A stretch of 64,000 nt of DNA from Flavobacterium sp. GSB-24 (GCF_027924665.1 NZ_AP027043.1:62001-126000); one strand, 5' to 3'; positions 24,730 through 33,114 are shown, numbered from the stretch's first letter. A program made the numbers and translations. The notes: generated from the letters alone by a model not told the origin.

Positions 24730-24831
24730 TGTCATTTCGACGAAGGAGAAATCTCCATTAGAAGGTCCACAAAGTTGAGCCTCTTTTAGAACGGAATTAC
24801 TTGCGGAGATTTCTCCTTCGTCGAAATGACA
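24730..24831. repeat. Perfect 27-bp inverted repeat element in the cob operon
   Basis: Arms 24730-24756 and 24805-24831 (TCATTTCGACGAAGGAGAAA core) are perfect inverted copies around a 48-base interior that itself contains GTCCACAAAGTTGAGC. It lies between bluB-cobT and cobS. Decayed relatives of one arm occur at 1336-1374 and 38263-38317. It looks like a small dispersed palindromic (REP/MITE-like) element. Confidence 0.88.
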
Positions 24832-24854
24832 TACTAAATGAAAACCCAATCTAA

Positions 24855-25640
24855 ATGAAAAAAGAACTACATATTTTCTTCACCTGTTTAATGTTTTACA
24901 CCAGAATTCCTTGTCCAAAAAACATAACTCATCATCCTGATTATTTAAATAAAGCCACACGATATTTCCCTTTTATTGGCTGGATTGTTGGAACAATTTC
25001 ATTTCTGGCTTTCTATCTTTTTTCGCTTTTTCTTTCTACAGAAACTGCTGTAATTTTTGCAATTATTGCTTCTGTTTTAACAACCGGCGCTTTTCACGAA
25101 GACGGATTTGCAGATGTCTGTGACGGATTTGGCGGCGGCTGGACCAAAGAAAAAATCCTAATGATTATGAAAGACAGTGCCATTGGCGCTTACGGAGCAA
25201 TCGGATTGGTTTTACTTTTTTTATTAAAATTCAAACTGCTTGCAGAATCCATTTTACTTTCCACAAATAACATCTTACTAATTTTCCTTTTATTTATTTC
25301 TGCTCATTCGTTAAGTCGTTTAGCAGCTATAAGTATCATTTTTACACATGAATATGCTCGTGAAGATGCTTCGAGCAAAAGTAAACCAATTGCGAAGCAA
25401 TATACTTGGAAAGAAGTTTTTGGCTCATGCTTTTTTGGTTTAATTCCGTTAATTATACTTTCTTATTTTGATTACAAATTAATTTTAGCCATAATTCCTG
25501 TATTTATTACAAGATATTTTTTGGCTCGTTATTTTCAAAAATGGATTGGCGGTTATACAGGTGATTGTTTAGGCGCAACACAGCAAGTCTGCGAGGTTAT
25601 ATTTTATCTAAGTATTTTATTTTTATGGAAATTTATCTAG
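24855..25640 (+). CDS. cobS: Adenosylcobinamide-GDP ribazoletransferase (cobalamin synthase)
   Basis: Integral membrane enzyme that joins adenosylcobinamide-GDP and alpha-ribazole (phosphate) to make adenosylcobalamin (phosphate). The 261 residues have six to seven hydrophobic segments. FYTRIPCPKN (about 15-24) and the diagnostic acidic loop TGAFHEDGFADVCDGFGGGW (about 76-95, metal-binding residues) are followed by KDSAIGAYGAIGLVLLFLLK, and the end IGGYTGDCLGATQQVCEV (about 232-249) is also conserved. The ribazole phosphatase gene begins inside its last codons, indicating translational coupling. Confidence 0.95.
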   Translation: MKKELHIFFTCLMFYTRIPCPKNITHHPDYLNKATRYFPFIGWIVGTISFLAFYLFSLFLSTETAVIFAIIASVLTTGAFHEDGFADVCDGFGGGWTKEKILMIMKDSAIGAYGAIGLVLLFLLKFKLLAESILLSTNNILLIFLLFISAHSLSRLAAISIIFTHEYAREDASSKSKPIAKQYTWKEVFGSCFFGLIPLIILSYFDYKLILAIIPVFITRYFLARYFQKWIGGYTGDCLGATQQVCEVIFYLSILFLWKFI

Positions 25641-26155
25641 TCCGTCACACCGAGACGATCTGCGAAAAAGGAATCTGTTACGGACAATCTGATTTAAATA
25701 TTGCAGAACCCTTTGATGAAATATTTGGTAAAATTATTTCAGAATTACCTTCAAAAGCAATGATTTTTTCAAGTCCATTAAAACGTTGTTCAATTCTTGC
25801 TAAACATATTCAGGAGAATGTAAATACAATTTCATATCAGGAAGATGATCGTCTAAAGGAAATGAATTTTGGAGATTGGGAATTGAAAAGCTGGGATGAG
25901 ATTCCGCCCGAACAACTCAATCCGTGGATGGAAGATTTTGTAAATATCAAAGTTTCAAATGGCGAATCGTTTGTAGAGTTACATGAAAGAGTTGGTGACT
26001 TTTTAAATGAAATTTCACTGCTAGAAAATCCTATAATTATTGTTTCTCATGCAGGAGTCATCAGAAGTATTTTATGTCATCAGACAGAAACTCCCTTGAT
26101 AGAAGCTTTTAAAAATAAAGTAAATTTCGGACAAGTTATCAGAATAAAGCTCTAA
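25625..26155 (+). CDS. cobC: Alpha-ribazole phosphatase (histidine phosphatase family)
   Basis: Removes the phosphate from alpha-ribazole-5'-phosphate or adenosylcobalamin-5'-phosphate. The 176-residue protein begins MEIYLVRHTETICEKG, where RHT replaces the usual RHG motif around the phosphorylated His. SSPLKRCSILA near 54 and the second catalytic His in IIVSHAGVIRSILCH near 138-152 follow. The ATG at 25625 is chosen because it places the RH motif at residues 7-8 as in the family, although an in-frame ATG exists 60 bases upstream; the start lies 16 bases inside cobS. A general phosphoglycerate-mutase-like phosphatase is possible, but the operon position supports the cobalamin role. Confidence 0.87.
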   Translation: MEIYLVRHTETICEKGICYGQSDLNIAEPFDEIFGKIISELPSKAMIFSSPLKRCSILAKHIQENVNTISYQEDDRLKEMNFGDWELKSWDEIPPEQLNPWMEDFVNIKVSNGESFVELHERVGDFLNEISLLENPIIIVSHAGVIRSILCHQTETPLIEAFKNKVNFGQVIRIKL

Positions 26156-26200
26156 TTTTCTGTAATGTTTTACATTTTGCTTCGAAAAGCTAAACAAATT

Positions 26201-26232
26201 TTGAATATTCAATATTTTTAACTTTATCTTTG
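26201..26232 (+). promoter_or_regulatory. Promoter of the btuB-btuG-like operon
   Basis: TTG at 26201-26203 and TATCTTTG at 26225-26232 are separated by 21 bases and match the Bacteroidota -33/-7 pair. It reads directly into the cobalamin riboswitch. Confidence 0.75.
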
Positions 26233-26239
26233 CAGCCAA

Positions 26240-26425
26240 TTAAGGTTGTGTTTTTATAAAACACATTAAAAGGGAATCAAGTAATTTCTTGAGCTGTACC
26301 CGCAACTGTAAGCTGAGTTCTTAAACGAATGCTTGTTGTAAACTACAAAACCACTGCTCGCCCATGGCGAATGGGAAGGTAAACAACAAGACGCAAGCCA
26401 GGAGACCTGCCTTTGTAACAATATC
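26240..26425 (+). ncRNA. Cobalamin riboswitch
   Basis: Leader RNA upstream of the TonB receptor with the adenosylcobalamin-riboswitch core. AAAAGGGAATC (26268-26278), GAGCTGTACCCGCAACTGTAA (near 26291-26311), CACTG followed by a GGGAAGGT stem (26352-26380) and the B12 box AGCCAGGAGACCTGCC (26396-26411) appear in the canonical order. Ligand binding is expected to shut off synthesis of the receptor and the lipoprotein when B12 is plentiful. A CGAGCTCTCG hairpin (26425-26434) just before the ATG at 26455 could be the expression platform; no T-run terminator is seen, so control of translation is more likely. Confidence 0.95.
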
Positions 26426-26454
26426 GAGCTCTCGGGAAAAAGAGTGTAGAAATT

Positions 26455-28308
26455 ATGACTATAAAACTAAGGTTAGCTTTTTGTTTATTATTGTTGTGCC
26501 AGATTACTTTGGCGCAGAGCGATTCTATTACCAGTTTGAAAGAAGTTTTTGTTTCAGACAAAAACTTAAAAAAATACTCAGCATCGCAATCTGTTTTAAA
26601 ACTTAATGATTCCATTATTAATAAAAATGAGGCATTGTTAACTGATTTGCTGAATTTTAATTCTACTTTATATTTTAAAGAATATGGTCGCGGAATGCTT
26701 TCGACTGTTTCTTTTAGAGGAACGACTTCTTCCCAAACAGCAGTAATTTGGAACGGAATAAATATTAATTCTCAAATGAATGGAAGCACCGATTTTAATA
26801 CTATTTCCAGTTCAGATTATAATTCAGTCAGTGTTAAGGCTGGCGGTGGAAGTGTAATTTATGGAAGTGGCGCAATTGGAGGAACCGTTCATTTAAATAA
26901 TGACTTATCTTTTTTAAATCGTTTTGAAAATAACTTAAGATTAGATTACGGCAGTTTTAATACTATTGGTATTAATTACAAAACATCTATTTCTAACAAA
27001 AAATGGAGCACGCAAATTGGTTTTTCAAAAAACAGCTCCACAAACGATTATAAGTATTTGAATCGCTATACTTGGAGAGGCGAACAGCGCTGGAACCAAA
27101 ACGGGCAGTATGATATTATTACTTTGAATGCAAATGTTGGGTACAAAATAAACGAAAACCATATTTTAAAGCTGTATAGTCAAACTTCAAATACAGACAG
27201 AAATACATCTTTAATTGTAGAAACAGAAACCAAAAGCAAGTACGTAAATGGTTTCAACAGAAACCTGCTTGAATACGATGGAAATTTTGGAAAGCTGAAA
27301 ACCAATTTTAAGACAGCATATATTTTTGAAAATTATCAATACTTTGCTGATAATAGCACTAATAATTTTACGTACGGAAAAACCGAAAATTTGATTACAA
27401 AGTTAGATTTAGATTATACTTTATTTAAATCTACTCAGGTCAACGGAATTATAGATTACAGCAGAACAAATGGTTATGGAACTAGTTTTGGAAGTCATGT
27501 TCGCGAAATCAGTTCGGCTTCTTTGTTATTAAGGCAAGATATTGGTGATAACTGGAAAAATGAAATTGGTGTTAGAAAAGAATTTACCAATAATTACAAA
27601 TCACCGCTTTTATTCAATTTAGGCTCTTCTTATAAATTCAATGATTGGTACAATTTAAAGTTGAATATTTCTAGAAATTTCAGAATTCCAACTTACAACG
27701 ACTTGTATTGGGAAACTGGAGGAAATCCGAACTTGAAACCAGAAAACTCTTATCAGGGAGAAATTGGCAATGCGTTTACATTTAAAAATTTCACTTGGAC
27801 GCAGAATTTTTATTATATAAAAATAAAAGACATGCTGCAATGGGTGCCTGGAACTGGTGGTATTTGGACACCGCAAAACCAAGATAAAGTCAACAGTTAT
27901 GGAACTGAAACTTTATTAAGCTGGAGAAAAAATTATGGTAAAAACAATTTTGCAGCAAATGCAACGTATGCTTATACCATATCTCAAGATGAAAAAACCA
28001 AAAACCAAATCTTTTTTGTTCCTTTTAATAAAGCAACTGGAGCAGTTTCCTACTCAAGAAATAAAGTAAGCGCTTACTATCAAATTCTTTACAATGGTTT
28101 TGTTTATACAACCGCCGATAATAGTAAGGATGAAATTATAAACGATTATTTAATTTCAAATATCGGAATCGATTATGATCTTAAATTTTTAGATTCTTTT
28201 AAAATAGGTTTTCAGGTTTTAAATCTTTTAAATAAAGACTATGAAAGCCTAGAAAACAGACCAATGCCAGGTCGCAATTTCAATGTGTATTTAACCTTAA
28301 AATTTTAA
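26455..28308 (+). CDS. btuB: TonB-dependent vitamin B12 receptor (BtuB-like)
   Basis: Outer-membrane receptor of 617 residues that imports corrinoids with TonB energy. The signal peptide (about 1-21, ending LAQ) is followed by a TonB-box-like LKEVFVSD. A plug domain spans about 45-150 (GMLSTVSFRGTTSSQTAVIWNGI, read as STVSFRGTTSSQTAVIWNGI; GAGGSVIYGSGAIGGTVHLN-type loop), and the barrel ends in NVYLTLKF with terminal Phe. There is no carboxypeptidase-regulatory N-terminal domain, unlike SusC receptors, and the length equals E. coli BtuB (614). The upstream cobalamin riboswitch and the adjacent cob genes make B12 the clear substrate. The lipoprotein gene follows after 3 bases. Confidence 0.93.
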   Translation: MTIKLRLAFCLLLLCQITLAQSDSITSLKEVFVSDKNLKKYSASQSVLKLNDSIINKNEALLTDLLNFNSTLYFKEYGRGMLSTVSFRGTTSSQTAVIWNGININSQMNGSTDFNTISSSDYNSVSVKAGGGSVIYGSGAIGGTVHLNNDLSFLNRFENNLRLDYGSFNTIGINYKTSISNKKWSTQIGFSKNSSTNDYKYLNRYTWRGEQRWNQNGQYDIITLNANVGYKINENHILKLYSQTSNTDRNTSLIVETETKSKYVNGFNRNLLEYDGNFGKLKTNFKTAYIFENYQYFADNSTNNFTYGKTENLITKLDLDYTLFKSTQVNGIIDYSRTNGYGTSFGSHVREISSASLLLRQDIGDNWKNEIGVRKEFTNNYKSPLLFNLGSSYKFNDWYNLKLNISRNFRIPTYNDLYWETGGNPNLKPENSYQGEIGNAFTFKNFTWTQNFYYIKIKDMLQWVPGTGGIWTPQNQDKVNSYGTETLLSWRKNYGKNNFAANATYAYTISQDEKTKNQIFFVPFNKATGAVSYSRNKVSAYYQILYNGFVYTTADNSKDEIINDYLISNIGIDYDLKFLDSFKIGFQVLNLLNKDYESLENRPMPGRNFNVYLTLKF

Positions 28309-28311
28309 TAT

Positions 28312-29346
28312 ATGAAGTTCAGTAAATTACTTTTAATAGCGTTAAGCATTTCGTTATTCGTTTCTTGTTCAAGCGATGATGACGATACTCCAAAAGGCGC
28401 TTATGACAATGGTTTTTTTATTTTGAATGAAGGAAGTTCAAGTGTTGGTAGTGTTTCATTCTCTAGCAATGATTTTAGTTTGTTTACAAAAGATGCTTAT
28501 AAAGCTGAAAATGGAAATGATTTGGTTGGAGGATATTTACAGAATATCTTTTTTGACGGAGATAAAGCTTATATCATTGCAGGTGGTTCCAATGTGATCA
28601 ATGTTGTAAACAGATATACTTTTAAATTGATTGCAAAAATTGATTCAGGTCTTGCAACTCCAAGATATGGTGTTGTGAAAGATGGAAAAGCTTATGTTAC
28701 CAACGCAAATACGTATTCGTACATTAATCCAGCAACAGGAGATACTGATGATTTTGTTGCTGTTATTAACTTAGCTACTAATAAAGTAGAGTCAAAAATT
28801 GAATTAAACGCAACTGCAAACAGATTAGTTCTAGAAGATGGTAAATTATACATCACTGAACCAAACAGCAGCAGTAAACTTTTAATTGTAAATATTGCTA
28901 CAAAAGCAGTTGAAACTTTAGAAATTGGATATAGTGCAGATTGTATCGAAGAAGAAAATGGTAATTTATATATTCTTAGAGCGCCATTTTCTGGTAATGG
29001 CGAATTAGTAAAAGTTAAATTATCAGACAAATCCGTTTCTAAAATTGGATTCCCAGACAGTTTAGCTGGAGTTGGTCTTATGGATATTGAAGACAACAAA
29101 ATTTACTATACAGCAGGAACTTCTGTTTATGCAATGGGCATTAACGCAACAGCGCCTTCTACAACAGCAATTGTTACGATAGCTGATAGTTATATATACG
29201 GATTTGCAGTAGAAAACAATCGTATTTATGTTGCAGATGCAAAATTCGATAAAGATAGTAAAGCATTCATTTACGACTTAGCTGGAAATCTTCAAAAAGA
29301 ATTAGCAACCGGTGCAGGATCAAACGGTTTTTACTTTAACGATTAA
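28312..29346 (+). CDS. Surface lipoprotein with YncE/DUF5074-type beta-propeller, BtuG-like
   Basis: 344-residue lipoprotein (lipobox FVSC, Cys19). The next residues SSDDDD fit the acidic lipoprotein export signal that directs lipoproteins to the cell surface in this phylum. The mature part starts GFFILNEGSSS, typical of DUF5074, and then repeats four-stranded blade-like units (DGDKAYIIAGGSNVINVVNR, EDGKLYITEPNSSSKLLIV, EDNKIYYTAGTSVYAM, ENNRIYVADAKF), consistent with a seven-bladed propeller. In gut Bacteroides the lipoprotein BtuG next to BtuB is a propeller that binds B12 very tightly. Position, topology and shared riboswitch control suggest the same role. It ends at a terminator. Confidence 0.82.
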   Translation: MKFSKLLLIALSISLFVSCSSDDDDTPKGAYDNGFFILNEGSSSVGSVSFSSNDFSLFTKDAYKAENGNDLVGGYLQNIFFDGDKAYIIAGGSNVINVVNRYTFKLIAKIDSGLATPRYGVVKDGKAYVTNANTYSYINPATGDTDDFVAVINLATNKVESKIELNATANRLVLEDGKLYITEPNSSSKLLIVNIATKAVETLEIGYSADCIEEENGNLYILRAPFSGNGELVKVKLSDKSVSKIGFPDSLAGVGLMDIEDNKIYYTAGTSVYAMGINATAPSTTAIVTIADSYIYGFAVENNRIYVADAKFDKDSKAFIYDLAGNLQKELATGAGSNGFYFND

Positions 29347-29377
29347 ACTATTTAGAATTAGTTTTTGTTTTTTTTAC

Positions 29378-29409
29378 AAAAAAGGCTTTCATTTCTGAAA
29401 GCCTTTTTT
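29378..29409. terminator. Intrinsic terminator of the btuB operon
   Basis: 14-bp arms 29378-29391 and 29396-29409 (AAAGGCTTTCA core). It has an A run on the left and a T run on the right, so it can serve both the plus-strand lipoprotein gene and the convergent protease gene. Confidence 0.9.
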
Positions 29410-29426
29410 ATTATTTTGAATTTTAC

Positions 29427-30884
29427 TTAATATAGTTTTGGTACAGTTTTAAGATACATACCATGTTTCAATCCGTTAATGATTTTTGAATCTGTTACGT
29501 AAGGAAACTTCGGTTCCAAATCATTAAAAGTTCTTTTAGCAGTTGCTCCCGTAATTTTCGAAATAGCTAAACTAAGTAACGGCTCAGATGTTTCTCCTAA
29601 AACGCCATAAGTGCTAACTTGTTCGTTCTGCTCGTATGTTGGCTGTAAACCTTGAGTATAATCTCCAAAATTTGCTGAATTTGTAATCTTTAAAACCAAA
29701 GGCTGCATTGCGTATTTATGATTCGGATTTACGTTCTTTTTAGTCAAAGTTTCTGAATCATAAACTGTAAATGAACCTACATTCTTTCCAGTTGTAATTT
29801 CTCCAATTTGAACAACATTGATATAAGGTTTTAACCCATTTATCACTAATTCACTTGCAGAAGCTGTACTTTCTGTTGTAATAATATAAACCGTGTTTAA
29901 ATTTAAACTGTTTAATGATTTTCCATCAATATTATTAACGAATCTTTCATTCAGACTTTCTAAGTCATCACCGCTTAGACCTTCCATTTGTTTAGCATTA
30001 AACGTCATTTTTGAAAAAATCTGCCCTGGAAACTGTCCCGTAATCATACTTGCAAGTCTAGTTGAAGATGTAATAGCTCCTCCTCCATTATAACGAAGAT
30101 CTAAAACTAAATCTGTTACTCCTTGTGCTTTTAATTCGCCAAAAGCTTGATTTAATTTATCATCGTATTCAGAATAAAAACCATTATACATCAAATAACC
30201 AATTTTATGACTTCCTGAAGTAATCACTTTATTGATGAAAATTGGATTTTCTTCTAAAACTGTTTTCGTTAAAGCAACCGATTTACCATTCAAAACAAAA
30301 GTACTTCCGTTATAATCTGCTAGATTTAAAGTATAGCTATCTTGATTCAATAACAATTGCTGGTAATTAGAAACAGTAAGTTTTGTTCCGTTCACGCTTG
30401 TAAACAAATCGCCTCTTTTAATTGCTTTTGTAGAAGCATCAGAATTTGGTATAATATAACGAACATATCCAACAACATCATTTGACCCAGAAGAAATAAG
30501 GCTTAGTCTAAAATCGACTCCGTTATTTTTGGTAATACCGCTTAATTCTTGTTCCAAAACAGTATAGTCATCAACAATCCAGCTGAAACGGTCAATAGCC
30601 CCTCCGTTCGGGTATTTACTTTCTGGTTTATTCAATAAATCTTCAAACAAATCTTCCGGCTTAGAATAACCTCTTAAAAAAGTATCGAAATCAGGTTGAA
30701 GATTACGTCCATCAGCTAAATTAGGCACATCTGCCTGCCATAAATAAACTTCATTTAATCCTCTCCATATAAAATTATTAACTTGTAAGTCTGCTGGAGC
30801 TGCAACGTCATCTTGATCTTCACAAGACTGCAAAGAAAAAGCTAGCAAAAAAAGAAAGAGAATACTCTTTAAAGGTGTTTTCAT
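29427..30884 (-). CDS. S41 family C-terminal-processing-type peptidase, lipoprotein
   Basis: 485-residue lipoprotein (lipobox SLQSC, Cys21, followed by EDQDD, which again looks like a surface-export signal). A helical N-terminal region (NNFIWRGLNEVYLWQ) is followed by a PDZ-like domain (about 120-210, with AIKRGDLFTSVNGTKL) and the S41 catalytic domain. VTDLVLDLRYNGGGAITSS lies near 260, TESTASASELVINGL near 333-347 holds the nucleophilic Ser, and GEITTGKNVGSF near 361 holds the general-base Lys. It is expected to degrade or process envelope proteins. It is monocistronic and convergent with the B12 receptor operon; there is no reason to link it to B12. Confidence 0.9.
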   Translation of the reverse strand: MKTPLKSILFLFLLAFSLQSCEDQDDVAAPADLQVNNFIWRGLNEVYLWQADVPNLADGRNLQPDFDTFLRGYSKPEDLFEDLLNKPESKYPNGGAIDRFSWIVDDYTVLEQELSGITKNNGVDFRLSLISSGSNDVVGYVRYIIPNSDASTKAIKRGDLFTSVNGTKLTVSNYQQLLLNQDSYTLNLADYNGSTFVLNGKSVALTKTVLEENPIFINKVITSGSHKIGYLMYNGFYSEYDDKLNQAFGELKAQGVTDLVLDLRYNGGGAITSSTRLASMITGQFPGQIFSKMTFNAKQMEGLSGDDLESLNERFVNNIDGKSLNSLNLNTVYIITTESTASASELVINGLKPYINVVQIGEITTGKNVGSFTVYDSETLTKKNVNPNHKYAMQPLVLKITNSANFGDYTQGLQPTYEQNEQVSTYGVLGETSEPLLSLAISKITGATAKRTFNDLEPKFPYVTDSKIINGLKHGMYLKTVPKLY

Positions 30885-31051
30885 ATCAATTGGGTTTCTT
30901 AGTGGTATAAACGTAAAAGTAGTATCTTTAGTTTTAGCTTCGTCAAAAAAGCAGTATTTTTTTTACGTAAAAAAAATATTTATTTTTTGTTGTAACAAAT
31001 ATAATTGTACCTCGTCTTGACTATATAAGCTAACGATTAACCATCAGTTTA

Positions 31052-31561
31052 ATGAACCAAGTTGTATTTATAGAATTAATAAATCCTTTTAAAGACAAAG
31101 TTTTTCGTCTGGCAAAAAGATTGCTTACAAGTACTGAAGAGGCCGAAGACGCCACTCAGGAAGTAATGGTAAAATTATGGAATAAAAAAGAAAATCTGGA
31201 AAACTATAACAGCGTCGAAGCTTTAGCTATGACAATGACTAAAAATTATTGTCTCGACCAATTAAAATCTAAAAGAGCCAGTAATCTGCAGATTGTTCAT
31301 AATAATTTTACCGACAGGGAACCGCAGTTAGACAAAAAGCTGGAAGATGAAAATAGTCTAGAATGGGTTGAAAAAATTATAAATCAGCTTCCAGAACAAA
31401 TGCAGCTGCTGATTCAGCTTCGGGATGTTGAACAATATGAATTTGACGAAATAGCGAAAATTGTCAATATGAACGAAACTGCAATACGAGTGGCACTTTC
31501 GAGAGCGAGAAAAAAAATTAGAGAATCAATGACAAATACACACCTTTATGGAACTAAATAA
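31052..31561 (+). CDS. ECF-type RNA polymerase sigma factor
   Basis: 169-residue sigma factor. Region 2 spans about 8-75 (FKDKVFRLAKRLLTSTEEAEDATQEVMVKLWNKKENL, read as KVFRLAKRLLTSTEEAEDAT and QEVMVKLWNKKENL), and region 4 spans about 110-160 (INQLPEQMQLLIQLRDVEQYEFDEIAKIVNMNETAIRVALSRARKKIRE, read as QYEFDEIAKIVNMNETAI and RVALSRARKKIRE). The last 14 bases overlap the start of the downstream membrane protein gene, the standard layout for an ECF sigma factor and its anti-sigma factor. It likely controls the four-gene unit that ends with the DUF4252 lipoprotein, including itself. Confidence 0.92.
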   Translation: MNQVVFIELINPFKDKVFRLAKRLLTSTEEAEDATQEVMVKLWNKKENLENYNSVEALAMTMTKNYCLDQLKSKRASNLQIVHNNFTDREPQLDKKLEDENSLEWVEKIINQLPEQMQLLIQLRDVEQYEFDEIAKIVNMNETAIRVALSRARKKIRESMTNTHLYGTK

Positions 31562-32012
31562 AATAGAAAATCTATTAGAAAAATACTTTCAGGGAGAAAC
31601 AACGATTGCCGAAGAAAAAGAATTAAGAGAATACTTTTCTTCACCAAATGTTGCGCAGCATTTGGAGCAGTACAAGTCTATGTTTGGCTATTTCTCTCTA
31701 GCAAAAGAACAGAAATCGACGTATGAAATTCCACTACAAACTAAAAAACGAAATGTGGCGTGGTTATCGATTGCGGCTTCAGCTGTGATTTTGCTGGGAA
31801 TTGGAACCTATTATTTTGCAAGCGAACAAAGTACTACTACTACTGCCGTAGCTTCTAAAACAGAATTAGGAACCTACGATGATCCCGAAGAGGCGCTAAA
31901 AGCGACACAAAAAGCTTTGGCTTTATTATCAAACAATGTTAATGTAGGTATTGAAAGTGTACAGTACATTAAAGAATACGAACAATCAAAAAACAAAATT
32001 TTTAAACAGTAA
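31548..32012 (+). CDS. Putative anti-sigma factor, single-pass membrane protein
   Basis: 154-residue protein overlapping the sigma gene by 14 bases. Residues 1-65 are cytoplasmic and helical (KIENLLEKYFQGETTIAEEKELREYF, read as ENLLEKYFQGETTIAEEKEL), which resembles short anti-sigma N-termini of this phylum. Residues about 69-89 are a transmembrane helix (VAWLSIAASAVILLGIGTYYF). The ~60-residue periplasmic tail is acidic and helical (DDPEEALKATQKALALLSNN). No zinc-finger (ZAS) motif is present. The role is inferred from position and topology. Confidence 0.75.
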   Translation: MELNKIENLLEKYFQGETTIAEEKELREYFSSPNVAQHLEQYKSMFGYFSLAKEQKSTYEIPLQTKKRNVAWLSIAASAVILLGIGTYYFASEQSTTTTAVASKTELGTYDDPEEALKATQKALALLSNNVNVGIESVQYIKEYEQSKNKIFKQ

Positions 32013-32027
32013 TTAAATTTAAATCAA

Positions 32028-32555
32028 ATGAAAAATTTCATCATAACTCTAGTTTTCGCATTTGTTACAAACGTTTTTTATGCACAAGGTGCTTTTGACA
32101 AATTTGATGGTCAAGACGATGTAACCTCTGTAATTGTAAACAAAAAAATGTTCGATTTAATGAGCAAGGTAAAAGTTGATGCTTCTGATAAACAGACACA
32201 ACAATACATTGCTTTAATTAAAAAATTAGATTATTTAAAAGTGTTTACCACTAAAAATCCAAAAATTGAAGCAGAAATGAAAGCTTCAGCAGACAAATAC
32301 ATTAAAACTGCAGGCCTTGAAGAATTGATGCGTGTAAATGACAGCGGTAAAAATGTTAGAATCATGGTAAAATCTGGCGCATCAGATACGCAGATAAGAG
32401 AATTGTTAATGTATGTTGACGGTGCTAAAAACGATGAGACTGTTTTATTATCTTTAACTGGTAATTTTGATCTAAACGAAATCTCAGTATTAACAGATAA
32501 AATGCAGCTTCCAGGAGGTTCTGATTTAAAGAAAGCTTCTAAAGGCAAAAAATAA
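32028..32555 (+). CDS. Secreted DUF4252 protein
   Basis: 175-residue exported protein with a signal peptide ending at FYAQ (about residue 20). DUF4252 features are VTSVIVNKKMFDLMSKVKVD, the LKVFTTKNPKIEAEMKASADKYI region and VRIMVKSGASDTQIRELLMYVDG (read as RIMVKSGASDTQIRELLMYV). No catalytic residues are visible and the family has no known function. It lies 15 bases after the putative anti-sigma gene and 1 base before a second DUF4252 gene, so it belongs to the ECF operon. Unlike its neighbour it has no lipobox. Confidence 0.82.
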   Translation: MKNFIITLVFAFVTNVFYAQGAFDKFDGQDDVTSVIVNKKMFDLMSKVKVDASDKQTQQYIALIKKLDYLKVFTTKNPKIEAEMKASADKYIKTAGLEELMRVNDSGKNVRIMVKSGASDTQIRELLMYVDGAKNDETVLLSLTGNFDLNEISVLTDKMQLPGGSDLKKASKGKK

Positions 32556-32556
32556 A

Positions 32557-33096
32557 ATGAAGACAACTATTTTCACCTTAGCACTTATAGCTTTGCTAAC
32601 TTTAGGAAGCTGTAACTCTGAACCAACATTACAAAAGTATTTTGTTGAAAACACAGAAAACAAAGATTTTATAGCATTGGATATTTCACCTAATATTTTA
32701 AATCTTGAAAAAACGAAACTTTCAGCAGAACAAACTGAAGCGGTAAATTCTTTCGAAAAAATGAATATTCTGGCTTTTAAAGCAAATGATAAAAATCAGG
32801 CGCAGTTTGATACAGAGAGAACAAAAGTCAATGCCATATTAAAAAATCCAAAATATGAACAATTAATGAAGTTTGGATCTGGTAAAGACGGAGCTTCTAT
32901 TAGTTATGTAGGATCAGAAGACAACATTAAAGAATTTGTTATATTCCTTAATCGAAAAGAAACTGGCTTTGCTGTAGTCCGTGTTTTAGGTGAAGATATG
33001 AATCCGAATAATATTATGACATTAATGTCTGTTTTACAAAAATCTAAAATAGATATGGATCAATTGAAACCATTAGAACAACTTATTAAAAAATAA
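32557..33096 (+). CDS. DUF4252 lipoprotein
   Basis: 179-residue lipoprotein (lipobox TLGSC, Cys19) and paralogue of the gene just before it. Shared features include the KFGSGKDGASISYVGSEDNIKEFVIFLNRK region (read as SGKDGASISYVG and EDNIKEFVIFLNRK), which aligns with the MVKSGASDTQIRELLMYV segment of the neighbour. No acidic run follows the Cys, so periplasm-facing anchoring is more likely than surface export. It is the last gene of the ECF operon and is followed by a strong terminator. Confidence 0.82.
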   Translation: MKTTIFTLALIALLTLGSCNSEPTLQKYFVENTENKDFIALDISPNILNLEKTKLSAEQTEAVNSFEKMNILAFKANDKNQAQFDTERTKVNAILKNPKYEQLMKFGSGKDGASISYVGSEDNIKEFVIFLNRKETGFAVVRVLGEDMNPNNIMTLMSVLQKSKIDMDQLKPLEQLIKK

Positions 33097-33114
33097 CATC
33101 TTACTTTTTAAACC

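Noticed and set aside
26364..26606. Open frames on either strand across the cobalamin riboswitch and the btuB start
   Set aside because: They lie within a well-supported riboswitch and another gene's coding region and show no family features.
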